Shown here piece after piece: positions 35,028-46,823 of a stretch of 64,000 nucleotides of DNA. The DNA is taken from contig NC_050096.1 of assembly GCF_902167145.1 (NCBI RefSeq), forward strand, positions 83,448,683-83,512,682. Direction: 5' to 3'. The number at the start of each line of letters is the position of its first letter. The stretch's first letter is position 1. The notes under the pieces are model-generated. The model saw nothing but the letters and a program-made list of their open reading frames with translations. It did not search any database and was not told the origin of the DNA. Source of the DNA: Zea mays. Its lineage: Eukaryota > Streptophyta > Magnoliopsida > Poales > Poaceae. Made by a program: the position numbers and the translations under genes.

Positions 35028-35468
35028 CTGATCATATTTTGAACTACATGGTTATCTACCGATTGATGCTCATGATTGGACATACCAGCCACAGTAGTGG
35101 GAGTTTTAAGACCATCCACCAAGGAAGATTGTTGTTCCTCCATATTTGCATCTTGTATGTTTTCTGCAGGGTTGAGAGTCAGAGTTAGACATATTGGTAT
35201 TAGCATTTGTACCTCACTAAAATATCATAAAAGGATCACCTGTTTCAGTTTCAGTCATAGCCTCGTTTGCAGCTGAATTTGGGTCTGTAGACTGACTTCC
35301 CAGCTTGCACATGACACTGCTGCTATTTTCTGCTTGCTTCTCATTTACAGATGCATGCTCTGAGATGGACACAACCATAATGTTTGTAGGTTGTTGTTTG
35401 CCTGGACTCTGCTGCTCCCCAGGGCATTCACCCTCTTCAATATCTGGAGGTAGCTGATGGTATGGAAG
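35028..35468 (-). pseudogene. 3' exons of the PGG-domain gene, after an in-frame TAG
   Basis: On the minus strand the PGG frame meets TAG at 35469-35471 but stays open for another 76 codons (35468-35240) to a splice donor, ACAG/GTGATC. After a 76 bp intron (35164-35239, acceptor CAACCCTGCAG) the next exon (35163-35028) stays in frame and ends at a second donor, ATCAG/GTAAAC. The encoded stretch is hydrophilic, rich in Glu, Gln, Ser and Asn. A frame that continues through an intron after the stop suggests the TAG is a mutation, for example of CAG. Confidence 0.55.
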
Positions 35469-36440
35469 CTAGTATTCTGGTACTCTAGCAGTTTCTGCTT
35501 CTCCTTCACCTTTTATGCTCTCTTCAGTTTGCTGGTGACTTGCAATAGAATTCTCTCCCTCTGGATTTCTTGATCTCTTTCTGCCATGGTTCGACGAAAA
35601 GACCCGACCAAATCTATCGGTGCACCTCATAATATATGGCTTGATCTTCTTCCCAAACCACTCTGCTACAGATCTGTTAACAAAGATCCCAGCTAAAACT
35701 GCAAAGAAGATCCATACTAGAACAGCCACTAAAACAGCAGAGACAAATGTCACCACACTCCTACAGCTTCCTGCAGCATATGCTCCAACAAGGCCCAATA
35801 TGTTGACAACAACACACACGGTCACCGCTCTGGATTTGATGCCATGCCGACTCAGTTCTGGGCTTAGAAGCAGTATGATTGTGACCAAAGACGCAATGAA
35901 GGAAGTCGAGTTGCAAACAACAAAAGTATTATATCGAGGAAGGTTTCCAGAGCGAAGCATAGATGTAGCTGGAGTTTTGTTCTCATCATTTTCAGCCCAA
36001 AAACTACCTGGTGGACTCAACCCTGCTTGGTATGCCACAGTTGCAGCAAAAGTCACAAGCACCAGAGTGAACTTGCGAGCTTCCTCTAGATCTTTCTTGT
36101 GAGAGCTGTTCTTTTGGCTCCTGTGAACACCACACCTGGATAGGATCCAGCGCTCCATAGACCGCGCCACATCTTTCAGCCGTTTTGGAACAAATCTTTT
36201 CTCGGACACAAATCTTGGAACAACTCTCATGAACACTAGGATGTGGATCATAATATATGTGAAAACAGAGAGCACCAGAACCCAGATGTAGATGGAGGAC
36301 TTCACTGCCCTGCAGGTTCCAGCATCATAGGCTGCATAGGCCCCCATCAGGCTGAACAGGTCCAGAACCATGGTGAGTTGCATTGAGCGGAGCCATAGCC
36401 TCTGCCTTGCCACGTTTTTACTCAGAAGCAAGATGATGAG
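35469..36440 (-). pseudogene. PGG-domain multi-pass membrane protein, C-terminal part
   Basis: About 323 codons on the minus strand, cut at its 5' side by the Tat element. The motif FAATVAYQAGLSPPGSFW marks a PGG domain (the membrane domain known from ankyrin-PGG plant proteins), followed by hydrophobic segments such as FIASLVTIILLL, AVTVCVVVNILGLVGAYAAG and AVLVAVLVWIFFAVLAGIF. The beginning (LIILLLSKNVARQRLW) completes the preceding PGG unit, whose first half is at 58733-59139. Function of such proteins is poorly known; membrane location is expected. No ankyrin repeats are seen in the part present. Confidence 0.8.
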
Positions 36441-36817
36441 TGTCGGCATTTCGACCCCGGGGGGGTCCCTGGACCGAAGAGTAAATTGTCGCCGCGTGTC
36501 CCAGCCCAGATGGGTCGGCGCGAGACGGAGCACGGAGGGGGAAACAAGGAGATAGGCGTAAAGGGGAAACTCGCAGCCTTCGTGTTTGTCCTGCGCCTAA
36601 ATCGGGTGCGCTTGCAGTAGGGGGTTACAAGCGTCCGCGTGGGAGGGAGCGAGAGGCCTGCACGCGCCGTCCCGTCCTCTCCGCGTGGCCAACCTTCTCG
36701 TACGAGTGCCCTGGGCCTTCCTTTTATAGGCGTAAGGAGAGGGCCCAGGTGTACAATAGGAGATGTAGCAGTGTGCTAACGTGTCTAGCAGAGAGGAGCT
36801 AGTGCCCTAAGTACATG
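36441..36817 (-). repeat. 3' LTR of the Tat element, first part
   Basis: Begins TGTCGGCATTTCGACCCCGG on the plus strand and matches 57308 onwards. It contains the minus-strand TATA box CTATAAAAG at 36721-36729. It stops at ACATG (36813-36817), where Copia element 2 inserted, and resumes at 45778. Confidence 0.9.
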
Positions 36818-38069
36818 TGAAAGGGAAATGTGCCCTTGGGCCATTTCTAAGTATTTTGATGATTGAGTGCCAACACGAGTGCTTAAATGTGAATTTATGC
36901 TCATGGATGGACAAAGTGCAAATCAAGAGTAAAGGTATGTTTCTAAGCCTTAGTACATTGGTTTTGTGTACTAATATACTTGTCTAAGTGTTAGAAACAG
37001 AAAGAAGAAGAAAAGAAAAGAGGTGAAATAGGCTTGGCTGTGTATAGCCAAGACTCAGCTCAGTCTGGCACACCGGACTGTCCGGTGGTGCACCGGACAG
37101 TGTCCGGTGCGCCAGGCTGACTCGGCATGAAGTGGCCGCTCTCGGGAATTCGCTGACGGCGTACGGCTAAAATTCACCGGACTGTCCGGTGTGCACCGGA
37201 CTGTCCGGTGAGCCAACGGTCGGCTGGGCCAATGGTCGGCCGCGGAATCTGCGTGCGACACGTGGCCGGGCCAACGGTCGGAAGGGGGCACCGGACTGTC
37301 CGGTGTGCACCGGACATGTCCGGTGCGCCAACGGCTCCCAGATCAGCAACGGTCGGCCGCGCCATTTAAGGAAGGAAATCAAGCACCGGACTGTCCGGTG
37401 CACCAGTCGACAGAAGGCAAGATCAGCCTTCCAGATTTGCTCTCAACGGCTCCTAGCTGCCTTGGGGCTATAAAAGGGACCCCTAGGCGCATGGAGGGAT
37501 ATACCAAGAATTCCTACAACATTCCTAAGCACCAAGACATCGATTCCGCGCATTTGGTCCATTGTGATAGCATCTAGAACTCTTGTTGAGTTTGTGAACT
37601 CGTTGAGTTGTGTTGCGAGCTCTTGTTGCGACTTGTGTGCGTGGTGTTGCTCTGATTTTGAGTCTTGTGTGCGTTGCTAGTTCCACCCTTACTCCGTATT
37701 TCTTTGTGAATCTCAAGTGTAAGGGCGAGAGGCTCCAAGTTGTGGAGATTCCTCGCAAACGGGATATTGGAAGGCAAAGCAAAACACCGTGGTATTCAAG
37801 TTGGTCTTTGGACCACTTGAGAGGGGTTGATTGCAACCCTCGTCCGTTGGGACGCCACAACGTGGAGTAGGCAAGCGTTGGTCTTGGCCGAACCACGGGA
37901 TAAACCACTGTGTCATCTCTGTGTTTGATCTCTTGTGGTATTATGTTTTGTTGAGACTCCTCTCTAGCCACTTGGCGATTATTGTGCTAACACCTAACAA
38001 GTTTTTGTGGCTATAAGTTTTAAGTTTCACAGGATCACCTATTCACCCCCCCCCCTCTAGGTGCTCTCA
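36818..38069 (+). repeat. 5' LTR of Copia element 2 (1252 bp)
   Basis: Starts TGAAAGGGAAATGTGCCC and ends GGTGCTCTCA. Palindromes lie at 37072-37405 and a TATA box at 37469-37476. It is 18 bp shorter than the 3' copy, mainly because one palindrome is missing near 37385. Confidence 0.93.
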
Positions 38070-38071
38070 AT

Positions 38072-38084
38072 TGGTATCAGAGCC
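38072..38084 (+). promoter_or_regulatory. Primer-binding site of Copia element 2
   Basis: TGGTATCAGAGCC begins two bases after the LTR and is the standard complement of the initiator Met-tRNA 3' end. Confidence 0.88.
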
Positions 38085-38118
38085 GTTCTCTTCAAAAAGG
38101 GACTAATCACCCGAAGAG

Positions 38119-40503
38119 ATGGATCCTAAGGGGAAGGAAATCGTGATCAATGACAAGGAGAAGGAGTCCTTCGTCAACGAGCCGAAGGATGACAAGCCTA
38201 CTGACTCGGGCTTGGGCCACAAGCGCAAAGATGGGAAGAAGAAGAAGACAAGGCGCATCAAGGAGATCGTCTACTACGACGATAGCGATGAATCTACTTC
38301 TTCCCAAAAGGACGACGACAACAACTACAGGAAGACGGTCAATTCGAACTTTTCATTTGATTATTCTCGTATTCCACATAGTTCTAATTCGCATTTGCTT
38401 TCCATTCCTCTTGGCAAACCTCCACACTTCGATGGGGAGGACTACGGATTTTGGAGTCACAAAATGCGTAGTCACTTATTCTCTCTCCATCCAAGCATAT
38501 GGGAGATTGTAGAGAATGGAATGAAATTTGATAGCTCGGATAGCCCTATGCTTATAAATGAACAAATCCATAGAAATGCACAAGCTACTACTGTTCTATT
38601 AGCATCTTTGTGCAGGGAAGAGTACAATAAGGTGAGCGGCTTGGACAATGCCAAGCAGATATGGGACACCCTCAAGATCTCTCACGAGGGGAACGACATC
38701 ACCATGCTTACTAAAATGGAGTTGGTGGAAGGCGAGCTTGGACGATTCGCAATGATAAGGGGAGAGGAGCCAACCCAAACTTACAACCGGCTCAAGACCC
38801 TTATCAACAAAATAAGGAGCTACGGAAGCACGCGATGGATGGACCACGACGTCGTCCGCCTAATGCTAAGGTCCTTTACCGTTCTTGATCCTCATCTCGT
38901 AAACAATATTCGTGAGAATCCCAGGTACACGATGATGACGCCCGAGGAGGTACTCGGAAAATTCGTAAGCGGGCGGATGATGATCAAGGAGGCGAGATAC
39001 GTCGACGACGCTCTAAACGGTCCAATCAATGAGCCTCAACCTCTTGCTCTCAAGGCAACAAGAAGCAAGGAGATGCTACCTAGCAACGTGGCACAAATTG
39101 AGGCGGCCGGACTTAATGATGAAGAGATGGCTCTCATCATCAAAAGATTCAAGACGGCGCTAAAAGGCCGCAAGGGGCAGCCAAGCAAGACCAAGGCAAA
39201 GGGGAAGCGCTCATGCTTCAAATGTGGTAAGCTTGGTCATTTTATTGCTAACTGTCCCGACAATGATAGTGATCAGGATCAAGGGAACAAGAGGGAGAAG
39301 AAGAAGAACTATAAGAAGGCAAATGGCGAGGCGCATCTAGGCAAGGAATGAGACTCGGACTGCTCCTCTTCCGACTCCGACAATGAAGGACTCGCCGCCA
39401 CCGCCTTCAACAAGTCATCCCTCTTCCCCAACGAGCGTCACACATGCCTTATGGCAAGGGAGAAGAAGGTGAGTACTCGAAACTCCACTTATGCTTCTTC
39501 TAGTGATGATGAGTCTAGTGATGATGATGACATAGACTATTCATGCTTATTCAAGGGCTTAGATAGATCTAAGATAGATAAGATAAATGAACTCATTGAT
39601 GCCTTGAATGATAAGAATAGGCTATTAGAAAAGCAAGAGGACCTTTTATATGAAGAACATGATAAGTTTGTAGAAGCACAAAAATCACTTGCTTTAGAGA
39701 TTAAGAGAAATGAAATGCTTTCTTGTGAGTTGTCTACATGTCATGATTCAATTTCTAGTTTAAAAAGCATAAATGATGATTTAAATGCTAAGCTAGAAAA
39801 ATCTAGTAAATTAACATCTTGTGTAGAACATGTTGTGATTTGCACTAGGTGTAAAGATTTTGACATTGATGCTTGTAGTGAACACTTAGTCTCAATTTCC
39901 AAACTTAATGATGAATTGGTTAGTCTTAATGCCCAACTTAAGACTAGCAAAAGTGAATTAGATAAGTTAAAATTTGCAAGGGATGCCTACACAATTGGAA
40001 GACATCCCTCAATTAAGGATGGTCTTGGCTTCAAGAGGGAAGCCAAGAACTTGACAAGCCATAAGGCTCCCATCTCCGCCAAGGAGAAAGGGAAGGCCCC
40101 TATGGCTAGTAGTGTGCAAAAGAACCATGCTTTTATGTACCATGATAGGAGACAATCTAGAAATGCTTATAGGAGTTGTAATGCACATGATGCTTTTGAT
40201 TCTCATGACATGTTTGCTTCTAGTTCCTCTTATGTGCATGATAGAAATGTTGGTAAGAGAAATGTTGTTCATAATATGACTAGGAGAAATGTTGTTAATG
40301 TTCCTAGGAAAGTTAATGAACCTTCTACAATTTATCATGCTCTAAATGCTTCCTTTGCTATTTGTAGAAAGGATAGGAAAATAGTTGCTAGGAAGTTAGG
40401 GGCAAAATGCAAGGGAGACAAAACTTGCATTTGGGTTCCTAAGGATATTTGCACTAACCTTGTAGGACCCAACATGAGTTGGGTACCTAAGACCCAAGCC
40501 TAA
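38119..40503 (+). pseudogene. gag: Gag of Copia element 2, with a premature stop
   Basis: Same layout as the gag at 26027-28408: gag domain, zinc knuckle CFKCGKLGHFIANC, acidic Ser-rich region, coiled coil and C-terminal KLGAKCKGDK block. At 39349-39351 the codon that is TGG (Trp, in GKEWDSD) in element 1 is TGA, a G-to-A transition, so translation stops after 410 residues, just past the zinc knuckle. The frame is open again from there to the TAA at 40501-40503. The truncated protein would keep the capsid-like and zinc-knuckle parts. Confidence 0.92.
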
Positions 40504-40510
40504 ATTTGCC

Positions 40511-43500
40511 TTGCAGGTTTATGCATCCGGGGGTTCAAGCTGGATTATCGACAGCGGATGCACAAACCATATGACGGGGGAGAAGAAGATGTTCACCTCC
40601 TACGTCAAGAATAAGGATTCCCAAGATTCAATTATATTCGGTGATGGGAACCAAGGCAAGGTAAAAGGGTTAGGTAAAATTGCAATCTCAAATGAGCACT
40701 CTATTTCTAATGTGTTTTTAGTTGAGTCTCTGGGATATAATTTACTATCTGTTAGTCAATTATGCAATATGGGATATAACTGTTTATTCACAAACATAGA
40801 TGTGTCTGTCTTTAGAAGAAGTGATGGTTCACTAGCTTTTAAGGGTGTATTAGACGGCAAGCTTTACTTAGTTGATTTTGCAAAAGAAGAGGCTGGTCTA
40901 GATGCATGCTTAATTGCTAAGACTAGCATGGGCTGGCTGTGGCATCGCCGCTTAGCACATGTGGGGATGAAGAACCTTCACAAGCTTCTAAAGGGAGAAC
41001 ACGTGATAGGATTAACTAATGTGCAATTCGAAAAAGATAGACCTTGTGCAGCTTGTCAGGCAGGTAAACAAGTGGGAGGAGCGCATCACACCAAGAATGT
41101 GATGACCACATCAAGACCCCTGGAGCTGCTACATATGGACCTCTTCGGACCCGTCGCCTATCTAAGCATAGGAGGAAGTAAGTACGGTCTAGTTATTGTT
41201 GATGACTTTTCCCGCTTCACTTGGGTGTTCTTTTTGCAAGATAAGTCTGAAACCCAAGGGACCCTCAAGCGCTTCCTAAGAAGAGCTCAAAACGAGTTTG
41301 AGCTCAAGGTGAAAAAGATAAGGAGCGACAATGGGTCCGAGTTCAAGAACCTTCAAGTGGAGGAGTTCCTTGAGGAGGAAGGGATCAAGCACGAGTTCTC
41401 CGCTCCCTACACACCACAGCAAAATGGTGTGGTAGAGAGGAAGAACAGGACGCTCATCGATATGGCGAGGACGATGCTTGGAGAGTTCAAGACCCCCGAG
41501 TGTTTTTGGTCGGAAGCCGTGAACACGGCTTGCCACGCCATCAACAGGGTCTACCTTCATCGCCTCCTCAAGAAGACTTCGTATGAGCTACTAATCGGTA
41601 ACAAACCCAATGTATCTTACTTTCGTGTATTTGGGAGCAGGTGCTACATTCTAGTGAAGAAGGGTAGAAATTCTAAATTTACTCCCAAAGTTGTAGAAGG
41701 GTTTTTGTTAGGTTATGACTCAAATACAAAGGCATATAGAGTCTTCAACAAATCATCGGGTTTGGTTGAAGTCTCTAGCGACGTTGTATTTGATGAGACT
41801 AATGGCTCTCCAAGAGAGCAAGTTGTTGATTGTGATGATGTAGATGAAGAAGATGTTCCAACGGCCGCTATACGAACCATGACGATTGGAGAAGTGCGGC
41901 CACAGGAACAAGATGAACGAGATCAACCTTCTTCCTCAACAACGGTGAATCCCCCAACTCAAAACGATGAACAGGTTCATCAAAAGGAGGCGTGTGATCA
42001 AGGGGGAGCACAAGATGATCACGTGATGGAGGAAGAAGCGCAACCGGCACCTCCAACCCAAGTTCGAGCGGTGATTCAAAGGGATCATCCCGTCGACCAA
42101 ATTTTGGGTGACATTAGCAAGGGAGTAACTACTCGATCTCGATTAGTTAGTTTCTGTGAGCATTACTCCTTTGTCTCTTCTATTGAGCCTTTCAGGGTAG
42201 AGGAGGCCTTGCTAGATCCGGATTGGATATTGGCCATGCAGGAGGAACTCAACAACTTCAAGCGCAATGAAGTTTGGACACTGGTGCCTCGTCCCAAGCA
42301 AAATGTTGTGGGAACCAAGTGGGTGTTCCGCAATAAACAAGACGAGCATGGGGTGGTGACGAGGAACAAGGCTCGACTTGTGGCAAAAGGTTATGCCCAA
42401 GTCGCAGGTTTGGACTTTGAGGAGACGTTTGCTCCTGTGGCTAGGCTAGAATCAATTCGGATCTTGCTAGCATATGCCGCTCACCATTCTTTCAGGTTGT
42501 ACCAAATGGATGTGAAGAGCGCTTTCCTCAATTGGCCAATCAAGGAGGAGGTGTACGTGGAGCAACCCCCTGGCTTCGAGGATGAACGGTACCCCGACCA
42601 CGTGTGTAAGCTCTCTAAGGCGCTCTATGGACTTAAGCAAGCCCCAAGAGCATGGTATGAATGCCTTAGAGACTTTCTAATTGCTAATAATTTCAAGGTT
42701 GGGAAAGCCGATCCAACTCTTTTCACTAAGACATGTGATGGTGATTTGTTTGTGTGCCAAATTTATGTCGATGACATAATATTTGGTTCTACTAATAAAA
42801 AGTCTTGTGAAGAGTTTAGCAGGGTGATGACGCAGAAATTCGAGATGTCAATGATGGGTGAGTTGAACTACTTCCTTGGGTTCCAAGTGAAGCAACTCAA
42901 GGACGGCACCTTCATCTCCCAAACGAAGTACACGCAAGACTTGCTAAAGCGGTTTGGGATGAAGGACGCCAAGCCCGCAAAGACTCCGATGGGAACCGAC
43001 GGACATACCGACCTCAACAAAGGAGTAAGTCCGTTGATCAAAAAGCATACCGGTCAATGATAGGGTCATTACTTTACTTATGTGCTAGTAGACCGGATAT
43101 TATGCTTAGCGTATGCATGTGTGCTAGATTTCAATCCGATCCTAAGGAGTATCACTTAGTGGCAGTGAAGCGAATCCTTAGATATTTAGTTGCTACGCCT
43201 TGCTTCGGGATCTGGTATCCAAAGGGGTCTACCTTTGACTTAATTGGATATTCAGACTCCGACTATGCTGGATGTAAGGTTGATAGGAAAAGTACATCGG
43301 GGACGTGCCAATTCTTAGGAAGGTCCCTGGTGTCATGGAATTCTAAGAAACAAACCTCCGTTGCCCTATCCACCGCTGAGGCCGAGTATGTTGCCGCAGG
43401 ACAGTGTTGCGCGCAACTACTTTGGATGAGGCAAACCCTCAGGGACTTTGGCTACAATCTGAGCAAAGTCCCACTCCTATGTGATAATGAGAGTGCTATC

Positions 43501-43716
43501 CGCATGGCGGAAAATCCTGTTGAACACAGCCGCACAAAGCACATAGACATCCGGCATCACTTTTTGAGAGACCACCAGCAAAAGGGAGATATCGAAGTGT
43601 TTCATGTTAGCACCGAGAACCAGCTAGCCGATATCTTTACCAAGCCTCTAGATGAGAAGACCTTTTGCAGGCTGCGGAGTGAGCTGAATGTCCTAGATTC
43701 ACGGAACTTGGATTGA
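40511..43716 (+). pseudogene. pol: Pol of Copia element 2, with a frameshift before RNase H
   Basis: Protease ([13 protein letters not shown]), integrase and reverse transcriptase ([10 protein letters not shown]) are in one open frame up to 43060. Near 43023-43027 one A is missing compared with element 1 (AAAGGAGTAAG against AAAGGAAGTAAG), which shifts the frame; RNase H is open in the next frame (to 43716). Unlike element 1 the integrase core has no stop. In RT a Gly of [10 protein letters not shown] is Trp. The two elements are therefore broken at different places in otherwise matching proteins. Confidence 0.92.
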
Positions 43717-44502
43717 ATTGTAGCATACATGTGTTTATGCCTTTGGTCATGTTCATTCTACATTTTGTTGCTTATTGTGGTGCTCAAGTTGTACAAACAT
43801 TCCCTGGACCTCACAAGTCCTTGTGTAAGTGATGCACATATTTAGGGGGAGTTGTGTTACAACTTGACCCTTTGAGACTAACCATATGCATGAGTTTGCT
43901 TGATTTAGTCTCGAAGGAGAATTGAAAGGAAAAAGGTGGACTTGGACCATGAAAGACTTCCACTGCACTCCGATGAGAGGGTAACCTATTCCAAGTTCAT
44001 CTCATGAACTCTTATTGCCATCTGCTCTCAATTGAAGATTTGGGTGAGGCAATGGGGTTATTGGGCCAAGATTGATCCCGTTTTGGTGCTTGATGCCAAA
44101 GGGGTAGAAAATAAAGGCCAAAGTGATAAATGGATCAGCTACCACTTGAGAGATTTTGAAAATAGTAGAATAGAGCTTTTGGTTTGTCAAAACTCTTTTG
44201 TTGCATCTCTTGTCAAAAGTTGGCTTCTTGTGGGGAGAAATGTTGATTATGGGAAAAAGGGGAGTTTTTGAAATCTTAAATCAATTTCTTCTGGAATCAC
44301 TCTCTTTATGTCTTAACATGTGTGTTTGACTTAGAGATAGAGATTTGAGTTTGATTTGCAAAAACAAACCAAGTGGTGGCAAAGGATGATCCATATATGC
44401 CAAAATTGAATCAAAATAAATATGAGTTTTATTTGAAGTGATATTGCACTTGTTCTAGTTGCTTTATGTTGTGTTGGCATAAATCACCAAAAAGGGGGAG
44501 AT
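43717..44502 (+). other. Post-pol region of Copia element 2
   Basis: Non-coding, aligned with 31623-32409. Polypurine-like motifs lie near 43843-43851, 44098-44106 (with a T, AAAGGGGTAGA) and 44256-44266; the functional tract is at 44489-44501. Confidence 0.8.
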
Positions 44503-45772
44503 TGAAAGAGAAATGTGCCCTTGGGCCATTTCTAAGTATTTTGATGATTGAGTGCCAACACAAGTGCTTAAATGTGAATTTATGCTCATGGATGGACAAA
44601 GTGCAAATCAAGAGTAAAGGTATGTTTCTAAGCCTTAGTACATTGGTTTTGTGTACTAATATACTTGTCTAAGTGTTAGAAACAGAAAGAAGAAGAAAAG
44701 AAAAGAGGTGAAATAGGCTTGGCTGTGTACAGCCAAGACTCAGCTCAGTCTGGCACACCGGACTGTCCGGTGGTGCACCGGACAGTGTCCGATGCGCCAG
44801 GCTGACTCGGCATGAAGTGGCCGCTCTCGGGAATTCGCCGACGGCGTACGGCTAAAATTCACCGGACTGTCCGGTGTGCACCGGACTGTCCGGTGAGCCA
44901 ACGGTCGGCTGGGCCAACGGTCGGCCGCGGAATCTGCGTGCGACACATGGCCGGGCCAACGGTCGGAAGGGGGCACCGGACTGTCCGGTGTGCACCAGAC
45001 ATGTCTGGTGCGCCAACGGCTCCCGGATCAGCAACGGTCGGCCGCGCCATTTAAGGAAGGAAATCAGGCACCGGACACTATCCGGTGTGCACCAGACTGT
45101 CCGGTGCACCAGTCGACAGAAGGCAAGATCAGCCTTCCAGATTTGCTCTCAACGGCTCCTAGCTGCCTTGGGGCTATAAAAGGGACCCCTAGGCGCATGG
45201 AGGGATATACCAAGAATTCCTACAACATTCCTAAGCACCAAGACATCGATTCCGCGCATTTGGTCCATTGTGATAGCATCTAGAACTCTTGTTGAGTTTG
45301 TGAACTCGTTGAGTTGTGTTGCGAGCTCTTGTTGCGACTTGTGTGCGTGGTGTTGCTCTGATTTTGAGTCTTGTGTGTGTTGCTAGTTCCACCCTTACTC
45401 CGTATTTCTTTATGAATCTCAAGTGTAAGGGCGAGAGGCTCCAAGTTGTGGAGATTCCTCGCAAACGGGATATTGGAAGGCAAAGCAAAACACCGTGGTA
45501 TTCAAGTTGGTCTTTGGACCACTTGAGAGGGGTTGATTGCAACCCTCGTCCGTTGGGACACCACAACGTGGAGTAGGCAAGCGTTGGTCTTGGCCGAACC
45601 ACGGGATAAACCACTGTTTCATCTCTGTGTTTGATCTCTTGTGGTATTGTGTTTTGTTGAGACTCCTCTCTAGCCACTTGGCGATTATTGTGCTAACACC
45701 TAACAAGTTTTTGTGGCTATAAGTTTTAAGTTTCACAGGATCACCTATTCACCCCCCCTCTAGGTGCTCTCA
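44503..45772 (+). repeat. 3' LTR of Copia element 2 (1270 bp)
   Basis: Starts TGAAAGAGAAATGTGCCC and ends GGTGCTCTCA before the ACATG duplication. Several palindromes have lost symmetry through single changes (CACCAGACATGTCTGGTG near 44994; CACCGGACACTATCCGGTG near 45068). Confidence 0.93.
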
Positions 45773-45777
45773 ACATG

Positions 45778-46823
45778 CCGTCGTGGCAGACGGAGAGGTT
45801 TTGGCACCCTGTTCATGTGATGTCGTGGCCGTCGGAGGAGCGCTGGAGCCTTGCGGAAGGACAGCTGTCGGGGATGTCGAGTCCTTGCTGACGTCTCATT
45901 GCTTCCGTAAGGGGCTGAGAGCCACCGTCATCATGGAGCACGCGGGGCGCCATCATTATTTGTTTACCGGGGCGAGCCAGATGGGACACCGGTCTTGTTC
46001 CCCGTAGCCTGAGCTAGCTAGGGGTAGGATAATGATGGCCCCCTGTGACGTGGTCGGTCTGAGCCCTGGGTCGGGCGAGGCGGAGGCTCCTCCGAGGTCG
46101 AGGTCGAGTCTGTCTTCCGAGGTCGAGGTCGAGTCCGAGCCTCGGGTCGGGCGAGGCGGAGACCGTCGTCTGAGGCCAAGGCTGAGTCCGAGCCCTGAGG
46201 TCGGGCGAGGCGGAGTTCGTCGTCTTCCGGAGCCGAGGCTGAGTCCGAGCCCTGGGTCGGGCGAGGCGGAGTTCGTCGTCCAAGGCCGAGACGGGGGCCG
46301 AGCCCTGGGGTCGGGCGAGGCGGAGCTTCCTATGGCACCCGAAGTCGGACTTGGCTGCTGTCAGCCTCACTCTGTCGAGCGGCACAGTAGTCGGAGCGAC
46401 GCAGGCGGCGCTGTCCTCTTGTCAGGCCGGTCAGTGGAGCGGCGAAGTGACTGCGGTCACTTCGGCTCTGTTGACTGAGGGGCACGCGTCAGGATAAGGT
46501 GTCAGGCCATCCTTGCATTAAATGCTTCTGCGATAAGGTCGGTTGGCGTGGCGATCTGGCCAAGGTTGCTTCTTGGCGAAGACTGGGCCTCGGGCGAGCC
46601 GAAGGTGTGTCCGTTGCTTGAGGGGGCCCTCGGGCGAGACGTGAATCCTCCGGGGTCGGCTGCCCTTGCCCGAGGCTGGGCTCGGGCGAGGCAAGATCGT
46701 GTCCCTTGAGTGGACCGAGCCTTGACTTAATCGCACCCATCAGGCCTTTGCAGCTTTGTGCTGATGGGGGTTACCAGCTGAGATTAGGAGTCTTGGGGGT
46801 ACCCCTAATTATGGTCCCCGACA
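45778..46823 (-). repeat. 3' LTR of the Tat element, second part
   Basis: Continues 36441-36817 after Copia element 2 and ends CCCCTAATTATGGTCCCCGACA at 46823. It holds a GC-rich zone with repeated GGGTCGGGCGAGGCGGAG at about 46060-46330. The minus-strand polypurine tract GGCTCGGGGGCTAC follows at 46824-46837. Confidence 0.9.

Larger units (their letters stand above)
36818..45772 (+). mobile_element. Copia element 2: Sirevirus of Opie/Ji type (8955 bp)
   Basis: Complete structure: 5' LTR 36818-38069, primer site, gag, pol, polypurine tract at 44489-44501, 3' LTR 44503-45772, and exact ACATG duplications at 36813-36817 and 45773-45777. It is a sister family or subfamily of Copia element 1: the coding is nearly the same, but the LTR start differs (GATGATTGAGTGCCAACAC against GGTGATTTAGTGTCCAACAC). 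Both gag and pol are broken once. Confidence 0.95.

Noticed and set aside
25980..38084. Primer-binding sites considered as tRNA gene fragments
   Set aside because: Only the 3' tRNA complement is present, directly after LTRs; no cloverleaf can be formed.
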